IMG/VR virus record: IMGVR_UViG_3300025769_000490
Span: 1-31,912 of that record
DNA from: a virus
Strand: one strand, 5' to 3'
Length of the DNA stretch: 31,912 bases
This document shows, in pieces, positions 16,127 to 23,278 of the stretch. The first letter of the stretch is position 1. Each line of letters opens with the position of its first letter. The position numbers and the translations under genes are program-made. The notes under the pieces are model-generated. The model saw only the letters and a list, made by a program, of their open reading frames with translations. It ran no database searches and was not told where the DNA came from.

Positions 16127-16186
16127 CTTAGGTACACAAAACAACATTTAGTCGTGGCAGCGTGACACGTCAACAAAATACCTAAG
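16127..16186 (-). promoter_or_regulatory. Repressor-integrase promoter with flanking inverted repeats
   Basis: Reading leftward, a -35 TTGACG (16168-16173) and a -10 TAAATG (16145-16150) are 17 bases apart, ahead of the repressor. Perfect 8-bp inverted copies CTTAGGTA (16127-16134) and TACCTAAG (16179-16186) bracket the promoter, and TGACACGTCA (16163-16172) forms a partial palindrome over the -35. These look like operators for autoregulation. The -35 and spacing are good; the -10 is weaker. Confidence 0.5.
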
Positions 16187-16442
16187 AACCAGCCGGTAAG
16201 TCGCGAAACCCGTTAATCGCTGCAGCTACAAGCGGCCTGCGCGACCGGGCGTGCAGTTCGAGCACCAGCAGTTCGCGCGCCGGTATATCAGTCCCGACCG
16301 CATAATCAAGCACTCCGGCGATTTCCGCTTCGATGGCAGGGCAGACGTGTTCGACGGGCTGCTGTGCGGCGTCGCTGGCGTCAATGTACTTGCGCAGGCG
16401 AGTTACGAGCGGGTCGGTGCTGTTGGCGATGCGTGGGGTCAC
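16182..16442 (-). CDS. Small hypothetical protein coupled to the Rap1a-like gene
   Basis: An 86-residue product starting with GTG 16442, which overlaps the stop of the upstream Rap1a-like gene (GTGA). A longer frame runs further upstream, but that part overlaps the Rap1a-like coding sequence in another frame and looks non-coding. The protein is helical (DPLVTRLRKYIDASDAA, then AIEAEIAGVLDYAVG) with two Cys-poor halves. No signal peptide or domain is recognised. Tight coupling suggests it acts with, or regulates, the secreted neighbour. Confidence 0.5.
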   Translation of the reverse strand: MTPRIANSTDPLVTRLRKYIDASDAAQQPVEHVCPAIEAEIAGVLDYAVGTDIPARELLVLELHARSRRPLVAAAINGFRDLPAGS

Positions 16443-16819
16443 AGCGCACCCCCGGCCGCTCCTGCGCACGGATATGCCACCGCGAAGGCCGCCGGGACGA
16501 CCGCTTCGAGGATCGCGTATTCGTTCAGCTCGATGTGTACGATGAAGTCGAGGATCACGTTTCGCGTGCGCTCGACCTCGTCCATATGGTGCGCTTCGCA
16601 GTACAGCGGTTCGCCGGTTGCAGCGAAATACGTGGCGTTGCCGCCCGCTGCCAACCCACCGACGTAGAGCCAAAATGCTGATTCTGGTCCCGCGCTCAGT
16701 AGTTCCGGCAGCCAATGCTCCGGCGGCGTTGCGAGTTGCTGTGCCAGCGCGTCGTAGGCTTGGCTGATCGCCGTAGCGCCTGCAATGGCGATGGCGGCGG
16801 GCAATAGGTGGCGTCTCAT
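16439..16819 (-). CDS. Secreted Rap1a/Tai-like protein
   Basis: A 126-residue protein with GGGAG seven bases before ATG 16819. It has a signal peptide (about residues 1-20, MRRHLLPAAIAIAGATAISQ). The mature part has FWLYVGGLAAG, Cys74 in LYCEA, and the closing AAFAVAYPC with Cys118. A Cys near the middle, a helical stretch and an A-(F/Y)-PC end is the signature of the Rap1a/Tai domain. That family is known mainly for periplasmic immunity against peptidoglycan-degrading type VI effectors. Here it is transcribed leftward next to the lysogeny genes, so it may be made by the prophage and alter the host envelope. That role is inferred. Confidence 0.6.
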   Translation of the reverse strand: MRRHLLPAAIAIAGATAISQAYDALAQQLATPPEHWLPELLSAGPESAFWLYVGGLAAGGNATYFAATGEPLYCEAHHMDEVERTRNVILDFIVHIELNEYAILEAVVPAAFAVAYPCAGAAGGAL

Positions 16820-16837
16820 TGCGGCGCTCCCTGCTGT

Positions 16838-16888
16838 TGTGCGGGTAAGCTACGCCCGGAAATGCAGAAAGTCAACTTTACCCGCACA
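16838..16888 (-). promoter_or_regulatory. Leftward promoter and 11-bp inverted-repeat operator
   Basis: TGTGCGGGTAA (16838-16848) and TTACCCGCACA (16878-16888) are perfect inverted copies 29 bases apart. Reading leftward, a -35 TTGACT (16870-16875) and a weak -10 TAGCTT (16847-16852), 17 bases apart, lie between or on the arms. The left arm touches the -10 and the right arm is just upstream of the -35, as expected for a repressed promoter of the Rap1a-like pair. The right arm also precedes the rightward replication operon, so one regulator could control both. Confidence 0.5.
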
Positions 16889-16907
16889 CTCACCTTGCGT
16901 TTGTAAT
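16877..16907 (+). promoter_or_regulatory. Candidate rightward early promoter
   Basis: TGTAAT at 16902-16907 is a good -10 (5 of 6), with TTTACC at 16877-16882 as a possible -35 at a long 19-base spacing. It would start transcription about 18 bases before the VRR-NUC gene. The -35 coincides with the right operator arm. It is weakly supported on its own; the divergent gap needs a rightward promoter somewhere here. Confidence 0.35.
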
Positions 16908-16931
16908 TTAGCTGCGCTATGAACCGCCCCC

Positions 16932-17324
16932 ATGAAGCAGTCGGAAAGCCAAATTCATACTCAAGTCGCCGACTGGCTGCGCTTTGTTGAACGCGAACTG
17001 GGAGAGCCGCTGATTTGGACGTCGGTTGTCAATGAAGGCCGTCGCGGCTGGAAGGCGCAACAGACGATCAAGCGGCACGGGCTGCGCAAGGGCTGGCCCG
17101 ATATCACGATCCTGCACGGCGGCGATTTGCTCTGCATCGAGCTGAAAGCCGCGAAGGGTCGGCTGTCTCCCGAACAGCGCGTGGTTGGCGAAATCATCCA
17201 AGCCGCAGGTGGCTATTGGGCCATGGCGCGCAGCCTAGAGGAGACGCAGGAATGTCTAAGGAACTGGGGTCGAAACTGGCCGCGCCTGACATGGCAGGAG
17301 CTTGGCTTAGGGAACAAATACTAG
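16932..17324 (+). CDS. VRR-NUC domain nuclease
   Basis: A 130-residue protein of the VRR-NUC branch of PD-(D/E)XK nucleases. Visible catalytic elements are the Glu in the N-terminal helix (SESQIHTQV), NEGRRG at 34-39, Pro-Asp at 56-57 (KGWPDITIL), and Glu70-x-Lys72 (CIELKAAKG) followed by SPEQ at 79-82. Single-domain VRR-NUC proteins are common in phage replication blocks and may resolve branched DNA. It is the first gene of the rightward early operon and overlaps the next nuclease gene by 73 bases in another frame. Confidence 0.82.
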   Translation: MKQSESQIHTQVADWLRFVERELGEPLIWTSVVNEGRRGWKAQQTIKRHGLRKGWPDITILHGGDLLCIELKAAKGRLSPEQRVVGEIIQAAGGYWAMARSLEETQECLRNWGRNWPRLTWQELGLGNKY

Positions 17325-18328
17325 CGCACCTGACGACACCGAAGACCTGGGAGCACGACCGCAACGCCTACGTGAGCGCGTCTACCGTGTACCGGTGCCA
17401 ACGCGCGCTGAAATACAGCCAGACCCGAGACGCGGCGGAATGGACCGGCAACGGCTTTACCGTGCGCGGCGACACGATGGAAGAATGGCTGTGCAAGGTG
17501 TTCGCGCGTATCGAACGCGAGTTTCGCATCATACAGCAGCAGGACATTTGGTTTACCGCGATAGGCGACCGCCAAGAAACGCTGCGCGATGAAGCGCTGC
17601 GGATTAGTGCCACCCCGGACGGGTTCATGCGCCTCGGCGACACTGGCGAGGTGGTGTACTTGGAGATCAAGTCCATCGACCCCCGCGTAGTGTTGAACGA
17701 CCCGAAACCCGCCCACGTCGCGCAGTGCCAATTCGGCATGGAGTTGTGCCACCGGCTCGACCACAGCAAGCCGCAGCGGGCGTTGCTCATATATATCGAC
17801 GCCAGCGACTACGCCGACATCACGATATTTGAGATACCCCGCGACCCGGTCGTGGCGCGTGAACTGCTGCGCCGCGCCCAGCTGACCCATGCCGCAAAGA
17901 CCTACCGCGACCTCCCGGCCGAAGGGCTGGCAGCGGGCGGGGCGGAATGTAAGGACTGCGCGCTGTATATGGAGTGCTCGGCCGAACGGGCAGCGACGGT
18001 TGGAGCGCTGGACCCGGACAAGCCTGCCATGGCGGCGGACCTGCTCGACGAGCTGGACGACCTAGCGCGGGACCGGGTGACGGCCGCAATAACTGAAGCG
18101 GAAGCCAAGCGCAGCAAGGAAGCGCTGGGCGACCGGATACGGAACATCCTCGAAGAACACGGCACCAGCGTCGCTAAGACGCCGGGCTACAAGATTCGCT
18201 ACAGCGTGACGAAGGGTCGGGAAAGTTTCGACCGAGAGGCCGCCGAAGCGGATGGGCTGGACCTCAGCCCGTACATGCGTCGGGGCAATGGATACCCGCG
18301 CTTAACTGTTACAGAAAACAAGGACTGA
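17252..18328 (+). CDS. Cas4/RecB-like PD-(D/E)XK nuclease with predicted 4Fe-4S cluster
   Basis: A 358-residue protein from ATG 17252 (GAGGAGA about 6-12 bases upstream). The nuclease core shows Asp123 (SATPDGFMRL), Glu138-x-Lys140 (VYLEIKSID) and the QxxQ-like helix AQCQFGMEL (157-165). Cys49 lies before the core (VYRCQRA), and Cys233-x2-Cys236-x5-Cys242 (ECKDCALYMEC) after it. One upstream and three downstream cysteines is the iron-sulphur staple of Cas4, Dna2 and AddB nucleases. It likely resects DNA ends for recombination or replication, next to the SSB-like gene. There are no other cas genes. The C-terminal 100 residues are helical and then basic/beta. Confidence 0.78.
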   Translation: MSKELGSKLAAPDMAGAWLREQILAHLTTPKTWEHDRNAYVSASTVYRCQRALKYSQTRDAAEWTGNGFTVRGDTMEEWLCKVFARIEREFRIIQQQDIWFTAIGDRQETLRDEALRISATPDGFMRLGDTGEVVYLEIKSIDPRVVLNDPKPAHVAQCQFGMELCHRLDHSKPQRALLIYIDASDYADITIFEIPRDPVVARELLRRAQLTHAAKTYRDLPAEGLAAGGAECKDCALYMECSAERAATVGALDPDKPAMAADLLDELDDLARDRVTAAITEAEAKRSKEALGDRIRNILEEHGTSVAKTPGYKIRYSVTKGRESFDREAAEADGLDLSPYMRRGNGYPRLTVTENKD

Positions 18329-18332
18329 ACAG

Positions 18333-19136
18333 ATGAACAGCGAAATAGCAAGACTGGATGATTTTAACCTCGACTTCCTCGACGGCGGCCCGGCGGAACG
18401 CCCACCGTTTGTTAAGTTCAAGCAGGGCAGTTGGTACTGCCGCCCGCTGACCGGCGACCAAGAAGTAGACATCACGGGCAGCCTGTTCTGCGCCGCGCTG
18501 CCGACGTTCCGGCAAACCAAAACCGCGTGGTCCGACGACCAGCCCGCCCCGGTTGAGGAACACGCAGCGTATCTTGGCTTGGGCCAGCGGCTGCCGTCGA
18601 ACCTGACCAGCTACCCGGACCGTGCCAGCGGTGCGCCAGCTTGGCAGGACGGTTTTGCGATTGACGGCATGCTGTTCGTCACGGGGCAGTGGCACCAGGC
18701 TACGTTCGCGACTTCAACTGTAACGTCGAATATCCAGCTGCGGCAGGCCATGCAAAACGTCAAGCAGCTGATGGGCCGGACGTTCCGCGCAGCGGACTGG
18801 TCGCCGGTTTGGGAACTCGACAAGCCCAGCACGATCCAGACGCGTGCCGGTGGCAACGTGAAAGTGCCGACCCTGACGTTCAAAGGCTTGGTTGACCCGA
18901 CCGGCGAGGCAGCGCTGAACCCCGACGCGCCGGACCTGTCCGGGATCGTGGAACCGCTGGTTGGCCGCATTCCGTGCGACCCTAACACGCAAGCGCCGTT
19001 CCTGCTGCCGGAAGCCGCGCCTGCCGCAAGGCCCATGGGGACGAACACGGAAGCGATGCTGGCGTCGGGCGTTGCCGTGCCGCAGTCGCCTAGCGGCGGT
19101 ATGAGCGACACGCTGAACGACGAGATTCCGTTCTAG
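18333..19136 (+). CDS. Single-stranded DNA-binding-like protein
   Basis: A 267-residue protein with AAGGA nine bases before the ATG. The N-terminal about 200 residues are predicted beta-rich with many aromatic residues (SWYCRPLTGDQ, FVTGQWHQATF). A Pro/Ala-rich linker follows, and the chain ends MSDTLNDEIPF. An acidic tail closing in (D/E)-IPF is the hallmark of SSB proteins, which use it to recruit partner enzymes, and resembles T7 gp2.5-type proteins in layout. It lies between the Cas4-like nuclease and the primase-helicase. The fold cannot be confirmed by eye; an annealing role is possible. Confidence 0.65.
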   Translation: MNSEIARLDDFNLDFLDGGPAERPPFVKFKQGSWYCRPLTGDQEVDITGSLFCAALPTFRQTKTAWSDDQPAPVEEHAAYLGLGQRLPSNLTSYPDRASGAPAWQDGFAIDGMLFVTGQWHQATFATSTVTSNIQLRQAMQNVKQLMGRTFRAADWSPVWELDKPSTIQTRAGGNVKVPTLTFKGLVDPTGEAALNPDAPDLSGIVEPLVGRIPCDPNTQAPFLLPEAAPAARPMGTNTEAMLASGVAVPQSPSGGMSDTLNDEIPF

Positions 19137-19145
19137 GGTCGCGCC

Positions 19146-19598
19146 GTGCCAAGAAAAACGAACAGCAAACTGGAGTCGCCGCGTCGGGTTAGCCCGGCGC
19201 TGCGGCACTGGGCCGACAAGTGCGGCACCGCCAACATGATCGAGCTGGGCAACCGTATTCGCGAGAAACGCATTGCGTGCGGCATGACGGCTGGCGAAGC
19301 GGCGGCGCGTGCGGGTGACTACAGCGGCCGGACGTGGTGGCATTGGGAAGCGGGCGAACGCGCCATGGGCGTCGAGCAGCTGCTTGCGATTGCATCCGTG
19401 TTTGACTGCAGCGTGAACGAGCTGGTGGCCGACCTGTCGATCCCGGCGACGCACCCGATCAGCAAAGACCTGCAGCGTATCAGCATGCAGATGCTGCGCG
19501 AGTGGTGGCAGCTGCCGGAGCGGGAGCGCAACGCGGTCCGCCGGATCATTAAGACGCTGAAACGCCGCGAGGCCAAGAATTTCAGGACGCTGGACTAA
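19146..19598 (+). CDS. XRE-type HTH DNA-binding protein
   Basis: A 150-residue protein with GTG start nine bases after the SSB-like stop. Residues about 30-95 hold an XRE helix-turn-helix (ELGNRIREKRIACGMTAGEA, then WWHWEAGERAMGVEQLLAIA). A basic helical tail follows (ERNAVRRIIKTLKRREAK). It may regulate the replication operon or guide replication initiation; no enzyme motif is seen. Its TAA overlaps the ATG of the primase-helicase by one base, so the two are made together. Confidence 0.7.
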   Translation: MPRKTNSKLESPRRVSPALRHWADKCGTANMIELGNRIREKRIACGMTAGEAAARAGDYSGRTWWHWEAGERAMGVEQLLAIASVFDCSVNELVADLSIPATHPISKDLQRISMQMLREWWQLPERERNAVRRIIKTLKRREAKNFRTLD

Positions 19599-21853
19599 TG
19601 GGACACGCCGCCACGCACCTGCGTGAGCTATGGCGGAACGGGCTGCCCGACGGGCTGGTTATCGAGCTGCGCGACCTGACGAACGGCGCGGCTGCACAGC
19701 GGAGCGCGTGGCGCACGGCTGACGAACTGACCGCCATGCCGGACGCGCCCGCGACCGCCGCCACGCCGCAGTTTCTAACGTATAGCCTCGCCGCTATGCG
19801 GGATCGCGCGCCGGTGCGTAATGACACCGCGCAGCTGCTGCCCTGTGCGTGGGTGGACATTGACCTGATCGCCAAAGACGACAAGGCCAGCACCGCACCC
19901 GACGCGGCCCGTGCCGCCGCTGCGCCCGTGGTTGCCAAACTGGCTGCGCTGCCCATGCCGCCGTCGAGCGTGGTGTTCAGCGGGGCGGGGCTGCACGCAT
20001 ACTGGCGCTTGGACGACCCAGCGGACGACATGGCGTTAGTGCGCCGCGTGAACGAACACCTGGCGGGCGAGCTTGGCGGGGACCGCGCTGCGGTGAACCC
20101 TAGCCGCGTGCTGCGCCTGCCCGGCACGTACAACGGGCGCATGGCGGCCCCAGTGCTGTGCGAGCCGTGGCCCGACTATCCGCACTGGCAGCATGAATAT
20201 TACGTGGAAGACCTGCTGGACCTGCGCGCCGGTTGGGCGGGCGCACCTGCGCTTGCACCGGCTGCCCCGGCCGACCCGGCGGCAATGGCGCTGCAGGCGG
20301 CTGGCAGTGGCGGCCCTAGCGACCGTGACTGGGCGGCGTGCGAGCAGCAGATACGCCAAGGCGTGAACTGGCACAGCAACGGCTTGGCGCTGGTGGCGCA
20401 CTGGGTGCAGCGTGGCGTGCCGGACGAACAGATACACGCGCGGGCGGCCGAATGGACGCTGCCGGGGTACACGTACGACCAGACGACGCGTGAGGTGCAG
20501 GGGTTCATTGAAACAGCCGTGGCGCGCTGGGGCAGGCCCGGCGACCAGCTGCCCGCGAGCACCGACGCACCGGACGCCGCGCTGACGTATGAGCTATGGC
20601 GGGCAGAGCGCGCAGTGTTCGACGCGCGGAATGATCGCTACATCGACACGCGGACGGGCGAGTACATGTCGCACCGGTCGTGGGAGACCGTGAACCGGCA
20701 TTTCCACGACACGGAACTCACCGACAAAGGCGACGTGAAGCGGCTGCGCTGGATTGACCTCTACAAGGACGACCCGGAAAAAACGATTGTGCGCGGTACG
20801 GACGTGCTGCCCGGCGAGCCGATTATCTGCCGCGATGAACACGGCGTGGCGCGGCTGAACCTGTGGCGGCCGAATCCCGCAATCGAATGGGCGGCGGTTG
20901 GCGACCCGAACAGCGCGGCCGTGGCTAAGTTCCGGCAGCTGGTGCTGTTCCTGTGCGGCGACCGCCTGGACGTGGCTGATAACCTGCTGCATTGGATTGC
21001 GTGCAGCCTGTTCCGCGATGGCGAGCGCATGCGCTGGGCGATACTGCTAATCAGCGAGGAACGCGGCACCGGTAAGTCGCTGCTGGCCGACACGGTGCGT
21101 ATGCTCCACTACGGCCCGGCGACCGCTTCGTTGGAGACGCTGGGGCAGCTAACCGGCAAGTTCAACGGATGGTTGGCGGGTAAGTCGCTGGTGATCTGCC
21201 AAGAGACGCTAGACGTGTCGCAGTCCGCGTTTACGGCGCTTGAGTCGCTGAAGTCGTCGATCACGGAAGAGCAGACGATGATGGAACTCAAGGGCCGCGA
21301 CAAGCAGATGGTCCGGGCGCATCATAGGTTTTGGTTCAACAGCAACAGCGTGGGCGGCCTGCCCTTCGATGCAAACGAGCGGCGGATTTACCCGATTGTG
21401 TGCACGGCGGCCAAGGCGCTGCCGGACGACTTTTATCTGCAGTTCGCAATGTTCTGCAAAGCGTCGCAGGGCCTGGCCGATATTGCGGCGCACCTGCGCA
21501 CGTATGCGGACGCACCGTTGCCGCTGCGCGCCCCTGAGACGCCCGACAAGGCGCTGGTGCAGGAATCGCTAGTGCCGCCGTTTGTGGAGCTGCTGAACGA
21601 GCACGCCGACCAGCGGCCCGGTGCCGTGGCGATACGTGGGCAGGCCATGGCGGACATCGTGCGGCATCTAACGGGGCAGTCGTTCCGGGGTGGCGGGCAG
21701 GCCGAACAGCTGCGACGTGGCGGGTGGCGGCAGGAAAAAACGCGTATCGGTGGGACGCAAGCGCGGTTTTGGATACGCGGCGAGGGTGTTCCAGACGCGG
21801 TGGACGACAACCTGCGGGGCGAGATTGTGGACGGTGGGTCGCTCTGGGGTTGA
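19598..21853 (+). CDS. Primase-polymerase / SF3 helicase replication protein
   Basis: A 751-residue two-part replication enzyme. The N-terminal archaeo-eukaryotic primase-like domain shows the three motifs of the prim-pol/RepB fold: Val-Asp-Ile-Asp at 86-89 (metal-binding), SGAGLHAYW at 128-136, and SRVLRLPGTYN at 169-179. A PriCT-like linker follows at about 245-310. The C-terminal helicase (about 450-610) shows Walker A SEERGTGKS (486-494), a Walker B-like SLVICQE (530-536), a sensor WFNSNS (579-584) and the RRIYPI arginine region. It would unwind DNA and lay primers, and may also polymerise. It ends just before the repeat-rich block proposed as the origin. Confidence 0.88.
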   Translation: MGHAATHLRELWRNGLPDGLVIELRDLTNGAAAQRSAWRTADELTAMPDAPATAATPQFLTYSLAAMRDRAPVRNDTAQLLPCAWVDIDLIAKDDKASTAPDAARAAAAPVVAKLAALPMPPSSVVFSGAGLHAYWRLDDPADDMALVRRVNEHLAGELGGDRAAVNPSRVLRLPGTYNGRMAAPVLCEPWPDYPHWQHEYYVEDLLDLRAGWAGAPALAPAAPADPAAMALQAAGSGGPSDRDWAACEQQIRQGVNWHSNGLALVAHWVQRGVPDEQIHARAAEWTLPGYTYDQTTREVQGFIETAVARWGRPGDQLPASTDAPDAALTYELWRAERAVFDARNDRYIDTRTGEYMSHRSWETVNRHFHDTELTDKGDVKRLRWIDLYKDDPEKTIVRGTDVLPGEPIICRDEHGVARLNLWRPNPAIEWAAVGDPNSAAVAKFRQLVLFLCGDRLDVADNLLHWIACSLFRDGERMRWAILLISEERGTGKSLLADTVRMLHYGPATASLETLGQLTGKFNGWLAGKSLVICQETLDVSQSAFTALESLKSSITEEQTMMELKGRDKQMVRAHHRFWFNSNSVGGLPFDANERRIYPIVCTAAKALPDDFYLQFAMFCKASQGLADIAAHLRTYADAPLPLRAPETPDKALVQESLVPPFVELLNEHADQRPGAVAIRGQAMADIVRHLTGQSFRGGGQAEQLRRGGWRQEKTRIGGTQARFWIRGEGVPDAVDDNLRGEIVDGGSLWG

Positions 21854-22067
21854 TAAATGAGACGTTTGTCTCGAAAGTGGGACACGTTGGGACACGTTGG
21901 GACGGGTGTTGGGACGGCTGATTTTGGGGCCAAGTGCCTGTTATAGTTTCTTTTTTTTAAGTGGGACGGGTGGGACGGGTAATATAGTAGTAATGTGAGA
22001 AGGGACGGGCCTAACCGTCGCAAACCGATTTTTGACCCGTCCCAAGCGTCCCAAGTGTCCCAGCTGG
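21854..22067. other. GGGAC repeat block, candidate replication origin
   Basis: A 214-base non-coding gap between convergent genes. It holds about seven rightward GGGAC(A/G) copies (from 21879, 21889, 21899, 21911, 21963, 21972 and 22002) and three inverted GTCCC copies (near 22039, 22048 and 22057). An AT-rich tract with a run of T (21941-21960) sits between the groups, and a perfect hairpin GAGAC-GTTT-GTCTC is at 21859-21872. The spacing gives G-quadruplex-type GGG runs on both strands. Location right after the primase-helicase and iterated repeats around an AT-rich segment fit a vegetative origin. Confidence 0.5.
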
Positions 22068-22724
22068 TTATTCGGACGCAAACCCGGCGACGCGGTTGTA
22101 ACGGGGCAGCCGTCCGCACTGATTGGCGAACTCGGCGAGGTGGTGCGCTTCCGCCGCAATTTCGCTTCGCTCGCAGCCGATAGCGGTCCATTCGACGCAA
22201 TCAAACGACCAGTCGCCACGTTCCGGCGCTTTTAGCCGCGCCGCGATTTTACCGCGACCGATGTAGACGGCCTCGCCTTGGTCAGTGTAGCGATAAATCC
22301 CGGTCGCGTGTCGCGGGATATTGCCCGTCGCGTCATGTCGCCCCGATAGGCACCCGAAGCCCGGCACAAGGTCCGCATAAAACGCCATGCTGGACATGCA
22401 CCGCGACACACTCGCCCGCGTTCTAGGCTCGGCGGACGCCAACGCGGGGAAGTGTTGGGCCAGCTGCCGCGCCGCGACGACCCGGCCAAGGCTGGGCTTA
22501 GACTGACTTGCGGGCCTGACCTTCAACGCGTCGTCTTCCGCCCCGTCAAGGAACCGAAAGTAAACGCGCAGCGGCTCCGTTTCGTCGGCAAAAAAAGCTG
22601 CGTGCGTTTTATCGGCCAGACCGTATTGCTGGATGAACGCCGCGCTAAAGTTCAGCGTGTCGGCTGTGATAGTCACCTCGGGGCGGCGGCTGTGCGAGCG
22701 TAGCCGCAATCTGCGCAGCGTCAT
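22068..22724 (-). CDS. GIY-YIG nuclease-domain protein
   Basis: A 218-residue leftward protein. The C-terminal third carries a GIY-YIG nuclease domain: GIY at 142-144, YIGRGKI at 154-160 with Arg157, Arg163, and Glu192 in AAEAHHLAEFA, followed by a basic segment ending YNRVAGF. The N-terminal part (RPEVTITADTLNFSAAFIQQ) resembles a small domain found in several phage proteins of unknown role. A middle section (70-135) joins the two. It may cut foreign or recombining DNA. The start overlaps the end of the next upstream gene by four bases. Confidence 0.68.
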   Translation of the reverse strand: MTLRRLRLRSHSRRPEVTITADTLNFSAAFIQQYGLADKTHAAFFADETEPLRVYFRFLDGAEDDALKVRPASQSKPSLGRVVAARQLAQHFPALASAEPRTRASVSRCMSSMAFYADLVPGFGCLSGRHDATGNIPRHATGIYRYTDQGEAVYIGRGKIAARLKAPERGDWSFDCVEWTAIGCERSEIAAEAHHLAEFANQCGRLPRYNRVAGFASE

Positions 22725-22942
22725 GGCGTCGTCTCCGTTGGCCGCCTCGGCGCAGCGTCGTAAATGGCGTTCCCGTCGCGGTCTTCGACCAGTACGCAGG
22801 ACAGCCGTTCTTCGCCGTCCCAGTCGTCCAGAAAGTCGTCTGCAGCGGCCGTTGCCGCGTCTGGGTCTTCGTAACAGCCTATCTCGTAGAAACGGCCTGT
22901 AGCGGCCGTAAAATCGGCCAGAGCGGTATAGGGGCCGGGCAT
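22721..22942 (-). CDS. Small acidic hypothetical protein
   Basis: A 73-residue Asp/Ala-rich protein, ATG 22942, with its stop overlapping the GIY-YIG start (ATGA). It has FYEIGCYEDPDAATAAADDF and DWDGEERLSCVLVEDRDGN, a pattern of helix then beta hairpin. No family is recognised. The acidic character is shared with the neighbouring leftward products, which could hint at DNA mimicry, but this is only a compositional remark. Confidence 0.55.
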   Translation of the reverse strand: MPGPYTALADFTAATGRFYEIGCYEDPDAATAAADDFLDDWDGEERLSCVLVEDRDGNAIYDAAPRRPTETTP

Positions 22943-22946
22943 TGGC

Positions 22947-23231
22947 TCAGTGCTCCGTGTCGCCGCTGGGGGACAGCACGTCTTCGCCGTACTTGTCCGC
23001 CCAGTGGTCCGCCATTGGCACGGCGATGCGCTTCAGCCGCCACCACGTAAACGCGGCAGCCTGCACGCTCTCCGGCGCGTTCTCTATGTCGTCGAGATAC
23101 GGCTCTATCGCGTCTTCCAGTTGGTCGATTTGGTGAGACACCGCGTCCATGAAGTGGTGAAACGCGATTGCGTCTGTTTGCATGGAAACGGTGTTGCCGG
23201 TCGCCCGGATTCTTACAGATACGTCAGTCAT
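22947..23231 (-). CDS. Hypothetical protein, acidic helical
   Basis: A 94-residue protein from ATG 23231, with GGAG seven bases upstream; a longer open frame upstream is rejected because it lacks a ribosome site and overlaps the tiny membrane gene. The N-terminus is beta-like (TDVSVRIRATGNTVSM), followed by helices (HHFMDAVSHQIDQLEDAIEP) and WWRLKRIAVPMADHWADKYG. No known domain. It is part of the leftward accessory block that ends with GIY-YIG. Confidence 0.55.
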   Translation of the reverse strand: MTDVSVRIRATGNTVSMQTDAIAFHHFMDAVSHQIDQLEDAIEPYLDDIENAPESVQAAAFTWWRLKRIAVPMADHWADKYGEDVLSPSGDTEH

Positions 23232-23278
23232 GGTGTGCTCCAAAAAAGTTTTGCGGTGTTTCAAGTTGCGTCGGTTGG

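Noticed and set aside
16443-16715. Upstream extension of the 86-aa gene to 16715
   Set aside because: It overlaps the Rap1a-like coding sequence in another frame, is Arg-rich shadow sequence, and the GTGA overlap gives a better start.
17252-18328. Cas4-like gene as part of a CRISPR-Cas system
   Set aside because: No cas1, cas2 or array is present; free-standing Cas4-like nucleases are common in phage recombination blocks.
21724-22235. Small plus-strand frames across the repeat block
   Set aside because: They are short, Arg-rich, lack ribosome sites, and lie in the repeat region or opposite the GIY-YIG gene.
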